This document shows positions 56,413 through 64,000 of a DNA stretch of 64,000 nucleotides, in pieces. The notes under the pieces are model-generated. The model did no database searches. It worked only from the letters and a program-made list of their open reading frames with translations, and was not told the origin of the DNA. Numbering within the stretch: position 1 is the first letter of the stretch; the number at the start of each line of letters is the position of its first letter. The DNA lies in the NCBI GenBank assembly GCA_025062325.1, contig JANXAL010000069.1, forward strand, positions 34,803 through 98,802, in the 5' to 3' direction. The position numbers and the translations under genes are program-made. The stretch comes from Roseiflexus sp. (GTDB lineage: Bacteria > Chloroflexota > Chloroflexia > Chloroflexales > Roseiflexaceae).

Positions 56413-56700
56413 CGACGTTGCACGGCGACGTCGCGGTTGCGGCGCGTGCAAGGGTTGCGCGGCAACGTCGGGCATGGCGGGTGCGCAGGTTGCAGGCAGG
56501 AAGGGAGAGCGAGGCAGGAGGCAAGGGGCGAGCGGGACGAAGGTTACGGGTTGCGAGCAGACAAGCGGTGCACATTGAACGCGGGATAGCGAATACGTAG
56601 GGGCAAGCGAGCCGCTTGCCCTATCTGAACGTTGTTTCCCTCAGTTACTCTGTGACTCTGTGGTTCACAAAAGCTGCTGCGATGGCGCGAGGAGGGTGTG
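56413..56700. other. Short spacer before acyl-CoA synthetase
   Basis: No gene. 56413-56480 has repeated ACGTTG/GACGTC words like the tandem unit at 27687 (AACGACGTTGCACGGCGACG, GCGGCAACGTCGG). 56480-56600 is purine-rich low complexity. The AGGAGGG at about 56690 serves the next gene. Confidence 0.45.
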
Positions 56701-58248
56701 ATGTATATCGGGGATTGGCTGGCGCGGCGAGCCGATCTGACGCCGCAGAAAGTTGCGCTGCTGGACGCTGCTGATAACCTGCGACCGATCACCTTTCGCC
56801 AGTGGCACGCGAATGTCAGCCGTACTGCCCGGTTTCTCGCCGGACGATTTGGGGTACGACAAGGTGACCGGGTGGCGGTGCTGGCGATGAATTGTGTTGC
56901 CTACCTGGATATCTGGTTCGCCTGCGGTAAACTCGGTGCCATCCTGCAAAACCTCAATTGGCGTCTTACTCCGACGGAACTGGCCGGGTTGATTGCTGAC
57001 GCTGAGCCAGCGCTCCTGATCTACGGACCGGATTTTGCAGAGCAGGTGCGCGCATTGCGCGCTGCCGGGATTGCGACGCCCGGCGCCGCGCTCGATGCTG
57101 ACCGCCGCGCCGATCCCGGCGACGCGGTCTTTGCCGAACGCGACGCCTACCCGGACAATCCGCTTCAGGCTGTCGATCTCATGGCGGACACTCCCTGGAT
57201 CATCTGCTACACAGGCGGAACGACGGGCTTGCCGAAGGGCGCCATTCTGACGCACGGCAACGTCTTCTTCAATGCAGTCAACACGGTTGCCGGGTGGGGA
57301 TTGCGCCCCGATGACGTGACCATCCTCAATGCGCCACTGTTTCACACTGGGGGATTGAACGTTTTTACCGCGCCGCTTGCGCATATCGGCGGCACGTCGA
57401 TTGTCTGCCGACAGTTCGACCCGGATCAGGTGTTCGATCTGATCGAGCAGCAGGGCGTGACGATCTATTTTGGCGTGCCGACAATGTTTCTGGCGCTCCA
57501 GCGCCATCCGCGCTGGGAAACGGCGGATTTCTCGCGGGTGCGTTGGATGATTAGCGGCGGCGCGCCCTGCCCGCCGCCAGTCTTCGAGGCCTTTCGACGG
57601 CGTGGCGTGCCGTTTCGCACCGGCTACGGGTTGACCGAAGCCGGACCAAACACCTTCTGGTTACCCGATGAAGACATTGAACGCAAAGCGGGATCGGTTG
57701 GCTACCCGTTGCCGCATATCGACCTGCGACTGGTGAATGAGCGCGGCGAGCCATGCGCACCCGGCGAAGTCGGCGAGTTGCAGATCCGCGGAGCGCACGT
57801 CTGCGCGGGGTACTGGCGACGACCGGCGGAGACGGCGGCAACTATCGTTGATGGATGGTTGCGCACCGGCGATCTGGCGCAGCGCGACGAGGAGGGATGC
57901 TACACTATCGTTGGGCGCCTGAAAGATGTCATCATTTCCGGCGGCGAGAACGTTTATCCGGCTGAGGTGGAAGCGGTGCTCGCCGGGCATCCGGCAGTAG
58001 CGGAGGTTGCGCTGATCGGTGCGCCTGATCCGACCTGGGGCGAAGTCGGATGGGCGGTCATCGTGCTGCACGAAGCGTTTCGCCAGCAGGCGTTCGACAT
58101 CGAGCGTCAGATTCTCGACTACTGCCGCGACCGACTGGCGCGGTACAAGATTCCGAAGCGTGTCATCGTTGTGGATGCTCTGCCGCGCACCGGCGCCGGC
58201 AAAATTGATAAACGATCGTTGCGGCGGGATCTTGTTGGTGAACATTGA
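56701..58248 (+). CDS. AMP-dependent acyl-CoA synthetase
   Basis: 515 residues from MYIGDWLARRADLTPQ, with GAGGAGGG in front. Signatures: [51 protein letters not shown] and VGRLKDVIISGGENVYPAE, with the C-terminal catalytic Lys in LPRTGAGKIDKRSL. It makes acyl-CoA from a carboxylic acid and ATP. This is the medium/long-chain FadD-type size. It lies with another acyl-CoA ligase (58547) and two alpha/beta hydrolases, a group suited to ester and acid breakdown. Confidence 0.9.
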   Translation: MYIGDWLARRADLTPQKVALLDAADNLRPITFRQWHANVSRTARFLAGRFGVRQGDRVAVLAMNCVAYLDIWFACGKLGAILQNLNWRLTPTELAGLIADAEPALLIYGPDFAEQVRALRAAGIATPGAALDADRRADPGDAVFAERDAYPDNPLQAVDLMADTPWIICYTGGTTGLPKGAILTHGNVFFNAVNTVAGWGLRPDDVTILNAPLFHTGGLNVFTAPLAHIGGTSIVCRQFDPDQVFDLIEQQGVTIYFGVPTMFLALQRHPRWETADFSRVRWMISGGAPCPPPVFEAFRRRGVPFRTGYGLTEAGPNTFWLPDEDIERKAGSVGYPLPHIDLRLVNERGEPCAPGEVGELQIRGAHVCAGYWRRPAETAATIVDGWLRTGDLAQRDEEGCYTIVGRLKDVIISGGENVYPAEVEAVLAGHPAVAEVALIGAPDPTWGEVGWAVIVLHEAFRQQAFDIERQILDYCRDRLARYKIPKRVIVVDALPRTGAGKIDKRSLRRDLVGEH

Positions 58249-58546
58249 ATGAGGCACGCGGAACGGGGGAAGGGCGCCGGTAGGGGCGCGCTGCGGGTGC
58301 GTCCGGTGCACCATCGCGCGCCCAGGTAGGGTCACGCCGCGGGCGCGCCCGTGAGGATGTGGAAGATGGGGCGTTGCGTCCACGACAGAGACCGGGACAG
58401 ACGCGCCGCGGGCGCGCCCAGGCGCATTATCGGCGGGCATTGCATCCGCGAAGGACACGAAGGCGCACAAGAGCACAACTAACTTCCTTCGTGTCCTTCG
58501 TGGATACGTATAAGTTCAGAGTTGAACGAGAAACAGCGGAGGCGCT
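58249..58546. repeat. Spacer with 15-base inverted repeat
   Basis: No gene. 58249-58440 is GGGCGCGCC-rich low complexity with several repeated words. At 58449-58463 CGAAGGACACGAAGG is exactly inverted at 58486-58500 (CCTTCGTGTCCTTCG), a 22-base loop between. Related GCGAAGGACACGAAG words occur at 36690. It could terminate the upstream ligase. Confidence 0.55.
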
Positions 58547-60082
58547 ATGCACATTGGCGGATTACTCTCGCGTCACGCGCGGTATCGTCCGAACCACACT
58601 GCGGTGATCGTTGGCGACGTGCGGCTGACCTACCGCGAGTTCAATGCGCGTGTCAACAAAGTGGCGCATGCGCTTATGAGCCTGGGTTTGACCAAGGGCG
58701 ACAAGATAGCGACAGTGCTGCCGAACTGTATGGAGCTGCTCGAAGTCTACTGGGCAGCCGCAAAAACTGGTCTAGTAGTGGTGCCAATGAGCACCTTGCT
58801 GCGCGGGCAGGGGCTGGCGTCGCTTTTGCGCGACTCAGATACTGCGGCAGTAGTGACCGATGCGGCGCACGCGCCAGCGCTCGACTCGGTTCGCACCGAT
58901 CTGCCGATTGCGCCGGACCGGTACCTGGTCACCGACGCCACGGACCTGCCGGGATACCGTGATTATCAGGCACTGGTTGCGCCGATGCCAGAGCACGACC
59001 CGACCGGGATTGAGCTGTGCGCTGACGATCCCTACAACATCATGTACAGCAGCGGCACAACCGGGCTGCCAAAGGGCATTGTGCTTACGCATGGAGTGCG
59101 CGCCGGGTATGGCACGATCTTCGCATCATCGTACCGCATCACCCCGGAGAGCATCATTCTGCACGCGGGCGCGCTCGTGTTCAACGGCGCCTTCCTCACA
59201 TTTATGCCAGCGTTCTACCTGGGAACAACGTATATTCTGATGAAAGCGTTCAATGCACGGGAGCTGATCGAGATCGCGGCGCGCGAGAAAGTCACCCATA
59301 TTAAGATGGTGCCGTCGCAGATCGTTGCGCTCCTCAACGAACCCGACTTTAACGAACAGCATTTGCCGTCGATTGAGATGCTCGGCTCGGTTGGCGCGCC
59401 ATTGCATATGGAGCACAAACTCGAACTCGAACGGCGCTTCCCCAACCGCCTCTACGAACTGTACGGGCTGACCGAAGGGTTCATGACCATTCTCGACAAG
59501 TACCACCGGGGCGAGAAACTGGCGTCGGTCGGCGTACCGCCGCCGTTCATGGAGATCAAGATCATCGATGACCAGGGGCGTGAGTTGCCGCCCGGCGAAG
59601 TCGGCGAGATCTGCGGGCGCGGTCCGTTGATGATGACCGGATACTATAAGCGCCCCGATCTGACAGCGCAGGCGATTGTCAATGGCTGGCTGCACAGCGG
59701 CGATATGGGGTATGTCGATGAGGATGGATTCCTCTACCTGGTGGACCGCAAAAAGGATATGATCATTTCCGGCGGCATCAATGTCTTCCCACGCGACATT
59801 GAAGAGGTTATTGTGAAGCATCCGGCGGTGCGCGAGGCAGCGGTCTTCGGCGTGCCGAGCGAGAAATGGGGTGAAACGCCCCTGGCGGCGGTTATCCTGA
59901 AAGCGCCGGGGCTGGTGTCGGCGGAAGAGTTGAAGGAATGGATTAATGCGCACGTTGAGGCCGCGTATCAGAAGGTATCGCAGGTAGTGATCATGGACGA
60001 TTTTCCACGCAGCGCAGCAGGCAAAACGCTCAAGCGCGTCATGCGCGACGAGTACTGGAAGGGGCGGGAAAGCAAGATTTAG
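58547..60082 (+). CDS. AMP-dependent acyl-CoA synthetase
   Basis: 511 residues. [72 protein letters not shown] and [20 protein letters not shown], with [17 protein letters not shown] at the end. It is a paralogue of the ligase at 56701 but clearly diverged. The unusual loop [16 protein letters not shown] is typical of long-chain fatty or phenylacetate-like ligases. The substrate is unresolved. Confidence 0.9.
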   Translation: MHIGGLLSRHARYRPNHTAVIVGDVRLTYREFNARVNKVAHALMSLGLTKGDKIATVLPNCMELLEVYWAAAKTGLVVVPMSTLLRGQGLASLLRDSDTAAVVTDAAHAPALDSVRTDLPIAPDRYLVTDATDLPGYRDYQALVAPMPEHDPTGIELCADDPYNIMYSSGTTGLPKGIVLTHGVRAGYGTIFASSYRITPESIILHAGALVFNGAFLTFMPAFYLGTTYILMKAFNARELIEIAAREKVTHIKMVPSQIVALLNEPDFNEQHLPSIEMLGSVGAPLHMEHKLELERRFPNRLYELYGLTEGFMTILDKYHRGEKLASVGVPPPFMEIKIIDDQGRELPPGEVGEICGRGPLMMTGYYKRPDLTAQAIVNGWLHSGDMGYVDEDGFLYLVDRKKDMIISGGINVFPRDIEEVIVKHPAVREAAVFGVPSEKWGETPLAAVILKAPGLVSAEELKEWINAHVEAAYQKVSQVVIMDDFPRSAAGKTLKRVMRDEYWKGRESKI

Positions 60083-60085
60083 GTG

Positions 60086-60172
60086 CAATACCTTTCAAAT
60101 AAGGAAAACGAGCCAACGGCGTCCGATTGGGAAGTCTTTGCACCTTTGGTTGAGCTTATTTGAAAGGTATTG
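60086..60172. repeat. 18-base perfect inverted repeat
   Basis: CAATACCTTTCAAATAAG (60086-60103) and its exact reverse complement (60155-60172) with 51 bases between. It begins four bases after the ligase stop codon and sits before the hydrolase gene, with no run of T after the second arm. It may fold into a stem or be the terminal repeats of a very small element. Confidence 0.6.
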
Positions 60173-60205
60173 GATTCAGGTGCATGTTTAGCTGGAGGTG
60201 CCACC

Positions 60206-60979
60206 ATGCCTTTCATAACGGCTGGCGACCTGAACGTTCACTATCTTGAGCGCGGCGCCGGTGAGCCGGTGATCCTGCTGCATGGCAACTGGGCAACATG
60301 CGGTTGGTGGGAGCCGACGCTGAACCTGTTGCCGGAAGGGTACCGCGGGATTGCACCGGATATGCGCGGACGCGGGAAGACGGAGGGACCAGACCACGAC
60401 TATAGCCTGACGGCGCTGGCGCGGGATACGCTGGCGTTTGCCGATGCGCTCGGATTAGACCGCTTCCATCTCGTAGGGCATTCGCTTGGCGCAGGAGTGG
60501 CGATGCAACTGGCGCTCGATTACGGTAATCGGGTGCTGTCGCTGGCTGCGGTTGCGCCGCCGTGGGTCGATGGCATGCCAGCCGAAGCCAATTCGCCTGA
60601 GCGCCAGCAGATGCTGAAGGCGAACTTCGATATGTTTGCCATGGCGTTGAAGGCGCTGGCGCCGACGGCGCCCGATGACGCTTTCTGGCATCGACTCGTC
60701 GCCGAGGGACACGAACAGCGGATCGAAGCGGCGCTGGGAGCGATCAACGCGCTGGCGCGCTGGGCGCCAGGCGATGCGCTGCGCACGATTGCCTGCCCGA
60801 AACTGGTCATCGCCGGTGAGAACGACATTCTGGTGACGCAACCGGTGGCAAGCCGCGCTGCCGAGGCGCTTGGCGCGCAGTTGATGGTCATTCCCGGCGT
60901 CGGGCATTCACCCAATATCGAAGCGCCCGCCGTGTTCGTCGAGTTGCTGACCGACCTGTGGCGAAGCGCGAAACAGTAG
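60206..60979 (+). CDS. Alpha/beta hydrolase
   Basis: 257 residues from MPFITAGDLNVHYLERG; GGAGG lies seven bases before the ATG. The oxyanion-hole VILLHGNWATCGWWEP, the nucleophile elbow HLVGHSLGAGVAMQLA (Ser), Asp in VIAGENDILVTQPV and His in GVGHSPNIEAP complete the triad. It is a cytoplasmic esterase, lactonase or C-C hydrolase type enzyme. The substrate is unknown. It follows two acyl-CoA ligases. Confidence 0.88.
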   Translation: MPFITAGDLNVHYLERGAGEPVILLHGNWATCGWWEPTLNLLPEGYRGIAPDMRGRGKTEGPDHDYSLTALARDTLAFADALGLDRFHLVGHSLGAGVAMQLALDYGNRVLSLAAVAPPWVDGMPAEANSPERQQMLKANFDMFAMALKALAPTAPDDAFWHRLVAEGHEQRIEAALGAINALARWAPGDALRTIACPKLVIAGENDILVTQPVASRAAEALGAQLMVIPGVGHSPNIEAPAVFVELLTDLWRSAKQ

Positions 60980-61102
60980 AGGCGGTGCATTGGCACCGCC
61001 GGTCCGAGGAGCATTGCACCGCCGGTCCGGGTATTGTGGCGGCGGTAGAGACGGTGCACCGCACCGTCTCTATGGTATCGCAATAAAGAAAGGATCGCCC
61101 TC

Positions 61103-62161
61103 ATGACCATCCCTGCCCTTCCGGGCATCACGGTGCAGACGGTCGAGACGCCGCGCATTCGGATATGTGTGCGCAGCAGCGGCCCGGTAGACGGAACACC
61201 GGTCATCTTTGTGCACGGGAATGTGTCGTCGGGGGTGTTCTGGGAAGAAACGATGCTGGCGCTGCCCGCGACATACCGGGCGATTGCGCCCGATCTGCGC
61301 GGCTACGGCGATACCGAGGCGTTGCAGATCGATGCCACGCGCGGTCTGCGCGACTGGTCCGACGACCTGCGCGCGCTGATTGAGACGCTGGGACTGGGGC
61401 GGGTGCATCTGGTCGGATGGTCGTTGGGCGGCGGCATCGTGATGCAGTATGCGATTGACCATCCTGCAGACGTAGCGAGCATCACCTTGAGCGCCCCGAT
61501 GTCGCCCTACGGCTTTGGCGCAACAAAGGACCCCGCCGGTACGCCGACAAACCCCGACTTTGCCGGATCGGGCGGCGGCGCCGCTAACCCGGAGTTTGTG
61601 CAGCGCCTGGCGCAGGGCGACCGGGGAACAGACAGCCCGAACAGTCCGCGCAACGTAATGAACGCCTTCTACTTCCGCCCGCCCTTCCGCCCTGCGCTGG
61701 AACGCGAAGAAGTGTTCGTGACCTCGATGCTGGCGACGCGCACCGGCGAAGGGTTTTACCCCGGCGATATGACGGTCTCGGAGCACTGGCCCGGCATTGC
61801 GCCGGGGAAGAGCGGCGTCAACAACGCATTTTCGCCAAAGTACTGCAACCTGAGCGGATTCGCCGACATTGATCCGAAGCCGCCGGTGCTCTGGGTGCGC
61901 GGCGATTCCGATCAGATTATTTCCGATGCGTCACTGTTCGATTTTGCCACGCTCGGGCAATTGGGGCTGGTTCCCGGCTGGCCCGGCGCCGAGGTCTGCC
62001 CGCCGCAGCCGATGATCGCTCAGATCCGCGCCGTGCTCGACGCCTACGCAGCGCACGGCGGTCGATACGCTGAGCACGTTTTGAGCGAATGCGGCCACTC
62101 GCCGCATATCGAGAAGCCGGAGGAGTTCCGCGGCCTGCTGGCGGCGCATCTAGAGGGGTAG
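61103..62161 (+). CDS. Alpha/beta hydrolase
   Basis: 352 residues, longer than the first because of a large cap insertion between strands (about 165-250). HGNVSSGVFWEETML, the Ser elbow VHLVGWSLGGGIVMQYAI, Asp in WVRGDSDQIIS and His in ECGHSPHIEKPEEF. AAGAAAGGA precedes the start. It shares the operon direction with the preceding hydrolase but not its cap, so it has a different substrate. 62162-62301 has no gene I can support. Confidence 0.87.
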   Translation: MTIPALPGITVQTVETPRIRICVRSSGPVDGTPVIFVHGNVSSGVFWEETMLALPATYRAIAPDLRGYGDTEALQIDATRGLRDWSDDLRALIETLGLGRVHLVGWSLGGGIVMQYAIDHPADVASITLSAPMSPYGFGATKDPAGTPTNPDFAGSGGGAANPEFVQRLAQGDRGTDSPNSPRNVMNAFYFRPPFRPALEREEVFVTSMLATRTGEGFYPGDMTVSEHWPGIAPGKSGVNNAFSPKYCNLSGFADIDPKPPVLWVRGDSDQIISDASLFDFATLGQLGLVPGWPGAEVCPPQPMIAQIRAVLDAYAAHGGRYAEHVLSECGHSPHIEKPEEFRGLLAAHLEG

Positions 62162-62301
62162 CGTCGGGCTGTCTGCGGCGTTTCTCAGAGAGGTTGGTGC
62201 AAAGGCGTGCAGTGCATGGTGGACAGGGCGCTCGTCTGCTTGCGGCAGTTGCCTCCAACGCGATGATAACCCTGTCCGCTATACACGCAAGTCAGGCAAC
62301 G

Positions 62302-62618
62302 TCATCTCTGCCTCAACAACTCCTCGACCGTCAGTCCTATATCTCTGGCTATCTGCCGCAACAGAATTCGGTGAAATGTCCCTTCCCCGGATGAAACGGG
62401 ACAGTCGTGCTCCGGCCGTCAGGATGGCGATACTGCTTATGGGAGCCGCGTTGCCGTACCTCAACGAAACCCAGCCGTTCCAGGATCGCTGCTACTTCGC
62501 GGGGCTTCAATTCAGTCTGAATGTCTATGTCGTGGACTTCAATGGGGATGACCTGCAATGCCATTCCGAGGCTTCCTGTCACAACCCAGGCAATAGGGCT
62601 GTCCTTCAAGCGGTTCAC
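62302..62618 (-). pseudogene. Broken hicA toxin gene fused to a nucleotidyltransferase fragment
   Basis: The minus-strand frame from 62618 reads [12 protein letters not shown] and [10 protein letters not shown], a piece of a nucleotidyltransferase-like protein, and then [32 protein letters not shown] and VPFHPGKG, the HicA core with its catalytic His. The frame fails at HPGKG; the remaining HicA end is in the next frame ([15 protein letters not shown]...EELLRQR, stop at 62302-62304). One base has been lost from a G run near 62390. HicB is not found. Confidence 0.65.
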
Positions 62619-63000
62619 ATTGAGATAGGAGTTCGCTATTATCGCTTTCGGTCGGTTGCGAGCATTCAGAAGCGGGCTGACGACCTGGACATGAGCCGCG
62701 CCGCCTCGGTAAATTGGGAAAGCACTTGCGCCGATTCAACCTTCAAAATAGCACCAATCTTGGGGCCGCTAGCGGTGTCGGCTTGGCGCCCGTGTTGGGC
62801 CGCGAAGCTAGAGTGTTTTGTACTAGGATGCGGTAAATGGCTTCTCGTAATAATGCAACAAAGCCACTACCTAATCCATTAATGAAAACCACAATATGCC
62901 AGGAATCGCCTCAGCAAAGGTAGCATATCTTGTGGTTGATTATGAAATAAAGCCCGCGAGGCTATTCAATACGCCTTTGTTAGGCGGGGGATGCGGTCGG
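62619..63000. other. Gene-free spacer with attC-like 7-mer
   Basis: No gene is supported. The region is AT-richer than average. A short inverted pair GCCTCGCGGGC followed by TTTATTT on the minus strand (about 62945-62965) could end transcription of the gene at 63001. GTTAGGC lies at 62979-62985, discussed under the cassette. Upstream of the hicA remnant the nucleotidyltransferase fragment may extend to about 62640. Confidence 0.45.
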
Positions 63001-63510
63001 TCATAGTCTTACTACAACAAATGCAATGCCGACTATCCATGCTAATACTGATGCACCGTAGATCAGATTCGTGGCAGTATCATGCTTGATGACACCAGAG
63101 GCTTTCAACCGCCCACGAAAGATGCCGGTATCGATCCCTAGCTCGTCTTCGATCTTTCGACCTCGGCTGATCAAGTCGTCGTGTAGTTCCGAGTTACGTT
63201 GATCATATACTAATAGACCGATAGTAGCTAAAAGGCCTAGCAAGCCAATCAGCAGTTTACTTGGCTGCGATAACCCTTCCGAGATACCCTTTGTTGAAAG
63301 CATAGTCGCAATCACAGCGATGGATACAGCAGGCACCAATGCAAGGAGTTTGAAGCGAACGCCTATCAACTCTTTCCAGGTAGAACAAACCTGATCGTAG
63401 AGTTTGAAGAGGAGATCCCTGTTCTGTGCAATATCGAATCCCTCACGCAATGTCGGAAGTGATGTGACTGTGTAAGAACGATTCTTGCGATCTGATCGAT
63501 CTGTTCCCAC
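63001..63510 (-). CDS. Small three-helix membrane protein of unknown function
   Basis: 169 residues starting at a GTG with GAGGAGGG six bases ahead. Charged N-terminus, LFKLYDQVCSTWKELIGVRF, then helices FKLLALVPAVSIAVIATML, LLIGLLGLLATIGLLVY and LIYGASVLAWIVGIAFVVV. It resembles SLATT-like or other small effector-type membrane proteins in layout, but I do not recognise the family. The minus-strand order GTTAGGC, gene, GCCTAAC (63533-63527 and 62985-62979) is that of a gene cassette. AT content is high compared with the rest of the window. Confidence 0.65.
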   Translation of the reverse strand: MGTDRSDRKNRSYTVTSLPTLREGFDIAQNRDLLFKLYDQVCSTWKELIGVRFKLLALVPAVSIAVIATMLSTKGISEGLSQPSKLLIGLLGLLATIGLLVYDQRNSELHDDLISRGRKIEDELGIDTGIFRGRLKASGVIKHDTATNLIYGASVLAWIVGIAFVVVRL

Positions 63511-64000
63511 TGTGTTCCCTCCTCTTGCCTAACGGTGAGCCGTCCACCCTGGTCTTCTGGCGGCCCAACATCATGAAGTAGACCGACTAAGCCCACCTAT
63601 TCCTGACTGTGCCGCATTAGACGGATATGTGTCCGTCTCATTCCACGTTCAAAGGTGTTCGACCGCCATTCATCCGCCTATTCCTGGCTGCGCTATGTTT
63701 TAGACGGATCGTTATCCGCTTTTCCCGCCTGCGCTATGTTAGGCGGATAGCCTTCTTCGAATATTCGCTATGGCGCGCCCGACGTCCGTTATCTGCTAGT
63801 GATCGCCTGGACAGATTGAGACCGTGATGCCATTCAAACACGTGTGCGACGAAGCCGCCCCGTTTTCACGTGCCGCGCGGCTCATCTCTTCGGAGATTAT
63901 ATACAGATCCATCTTCAATGCGAAGGGGCTTCCCGTAAATGTCACTCTCCAGAAACCCTGGCATCCGATGTCAGCGAATAACCGAATAGTACGCCGAATA
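63511..64000. repeat. Right-end spacer with about 40-base palindromic repeats
   Basis: No gene. Between 63600 and 63750 there are three related units ending ATCCGNCTA or TAGNCGGAT: ATTCCTGACTGTGCCGCATT, ATTCCTGGCTGCGCTATGTT and TTCCCGCCTGCGCTATGTTA, each with inverted GGCGGAT/ATCCGCC-like ends. The last contains GTTAGGC at 63738-63744. They resemble eroded integron attC sites. The sequence beyond 63800 shows nothing I recognise. Confidence 0.5.

Overview
The window is about 60% GC with dense genes, repeat-rich spacers and no rRNA, tRNA, CRISPR array or recognisable transposase. Gene content points to a filamentous anoxygenic phototroph of the Chloroflexota, most like Roseiflexus. The clues are two Agl23/TIGR03663-type membrane glycosyltransferases in tandem, a CrtC-type carotenoid hydratase, DUF5679 and Uma2 proteins, a NACHT-FGE protein, and heptanucleotide satellite repeats. 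The genus assignment is inference.

Layout. 1-6920 (minus strand) holds a branched-chain amino acid type ABC importer (substrate-binding protein, LivM, LivH, LivG) with an acyl-CoA synthetase between livH and livG, driven by a clear sigma-70 promoter at about 5654-5682 and preceded by an M24 peptidase. 7170-15417 holds housekeeping and orphan genes: a DUF5679 membrane protein, endonuclease IV, a STAS signalling protein, a diverged PurD-like protein, an RNA m5U methyltransferase, and two Uma2 proteins around a BNR-repeat protein. 15435-21497 carries the two Agl23-like giants, one fused to NHL repeats. 21578-26970 holds a Crp-family regulator, a histidine phosphatase, a DUF3054 protein, a metallophosphoesterase, an LCP protein and a HAD hydrolase.

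27011-31916 is an accessory island. It has a tandem TIR-bearing repeat and then a large gene broken by three lesions. That gene reads as signal peptide, Pro/Thr linker, membrane helix, NACHT NTPase and FGE/C-type-lectin domain, and its end looks like the variable region of a diversity-generating retroelement. A four-helix-bundle (S23/Avd-like) gene follows, framed by inverted blocks of heptamer repeats. No reverse transcriptase or template repeat is visible in the window.

31917-44397 holds a thioesterase, a CrtC homologue, dnaA with a likely oriC (DnaA boxes at 36047-36089), scpB, a second M24 peptidase, a GAF/GAF histidine kinase, an M23 peptidase, a membrane-fused SagB-type nitroreductase and cutA.

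44796-48920 is the strongest candidate for an undescribed system: a tightly coupled, AT-richer operon of a DruA-like DUF4338 protein, a NurA nuclease and a HerA translocase, followed by a membrane-anchored STAND-like ATPase. The rest holds a CpaE-like remnant, an OmpR-type regulator, a dead ABC-transporter gene, the primary sigma factor, transaldolase and transketolase, two acyl-CoA synthetases and two alpha/beta hydrolases. The right end has a broken hicA and a small membrane-protein gene bracketed by attC-like core 7-mers.
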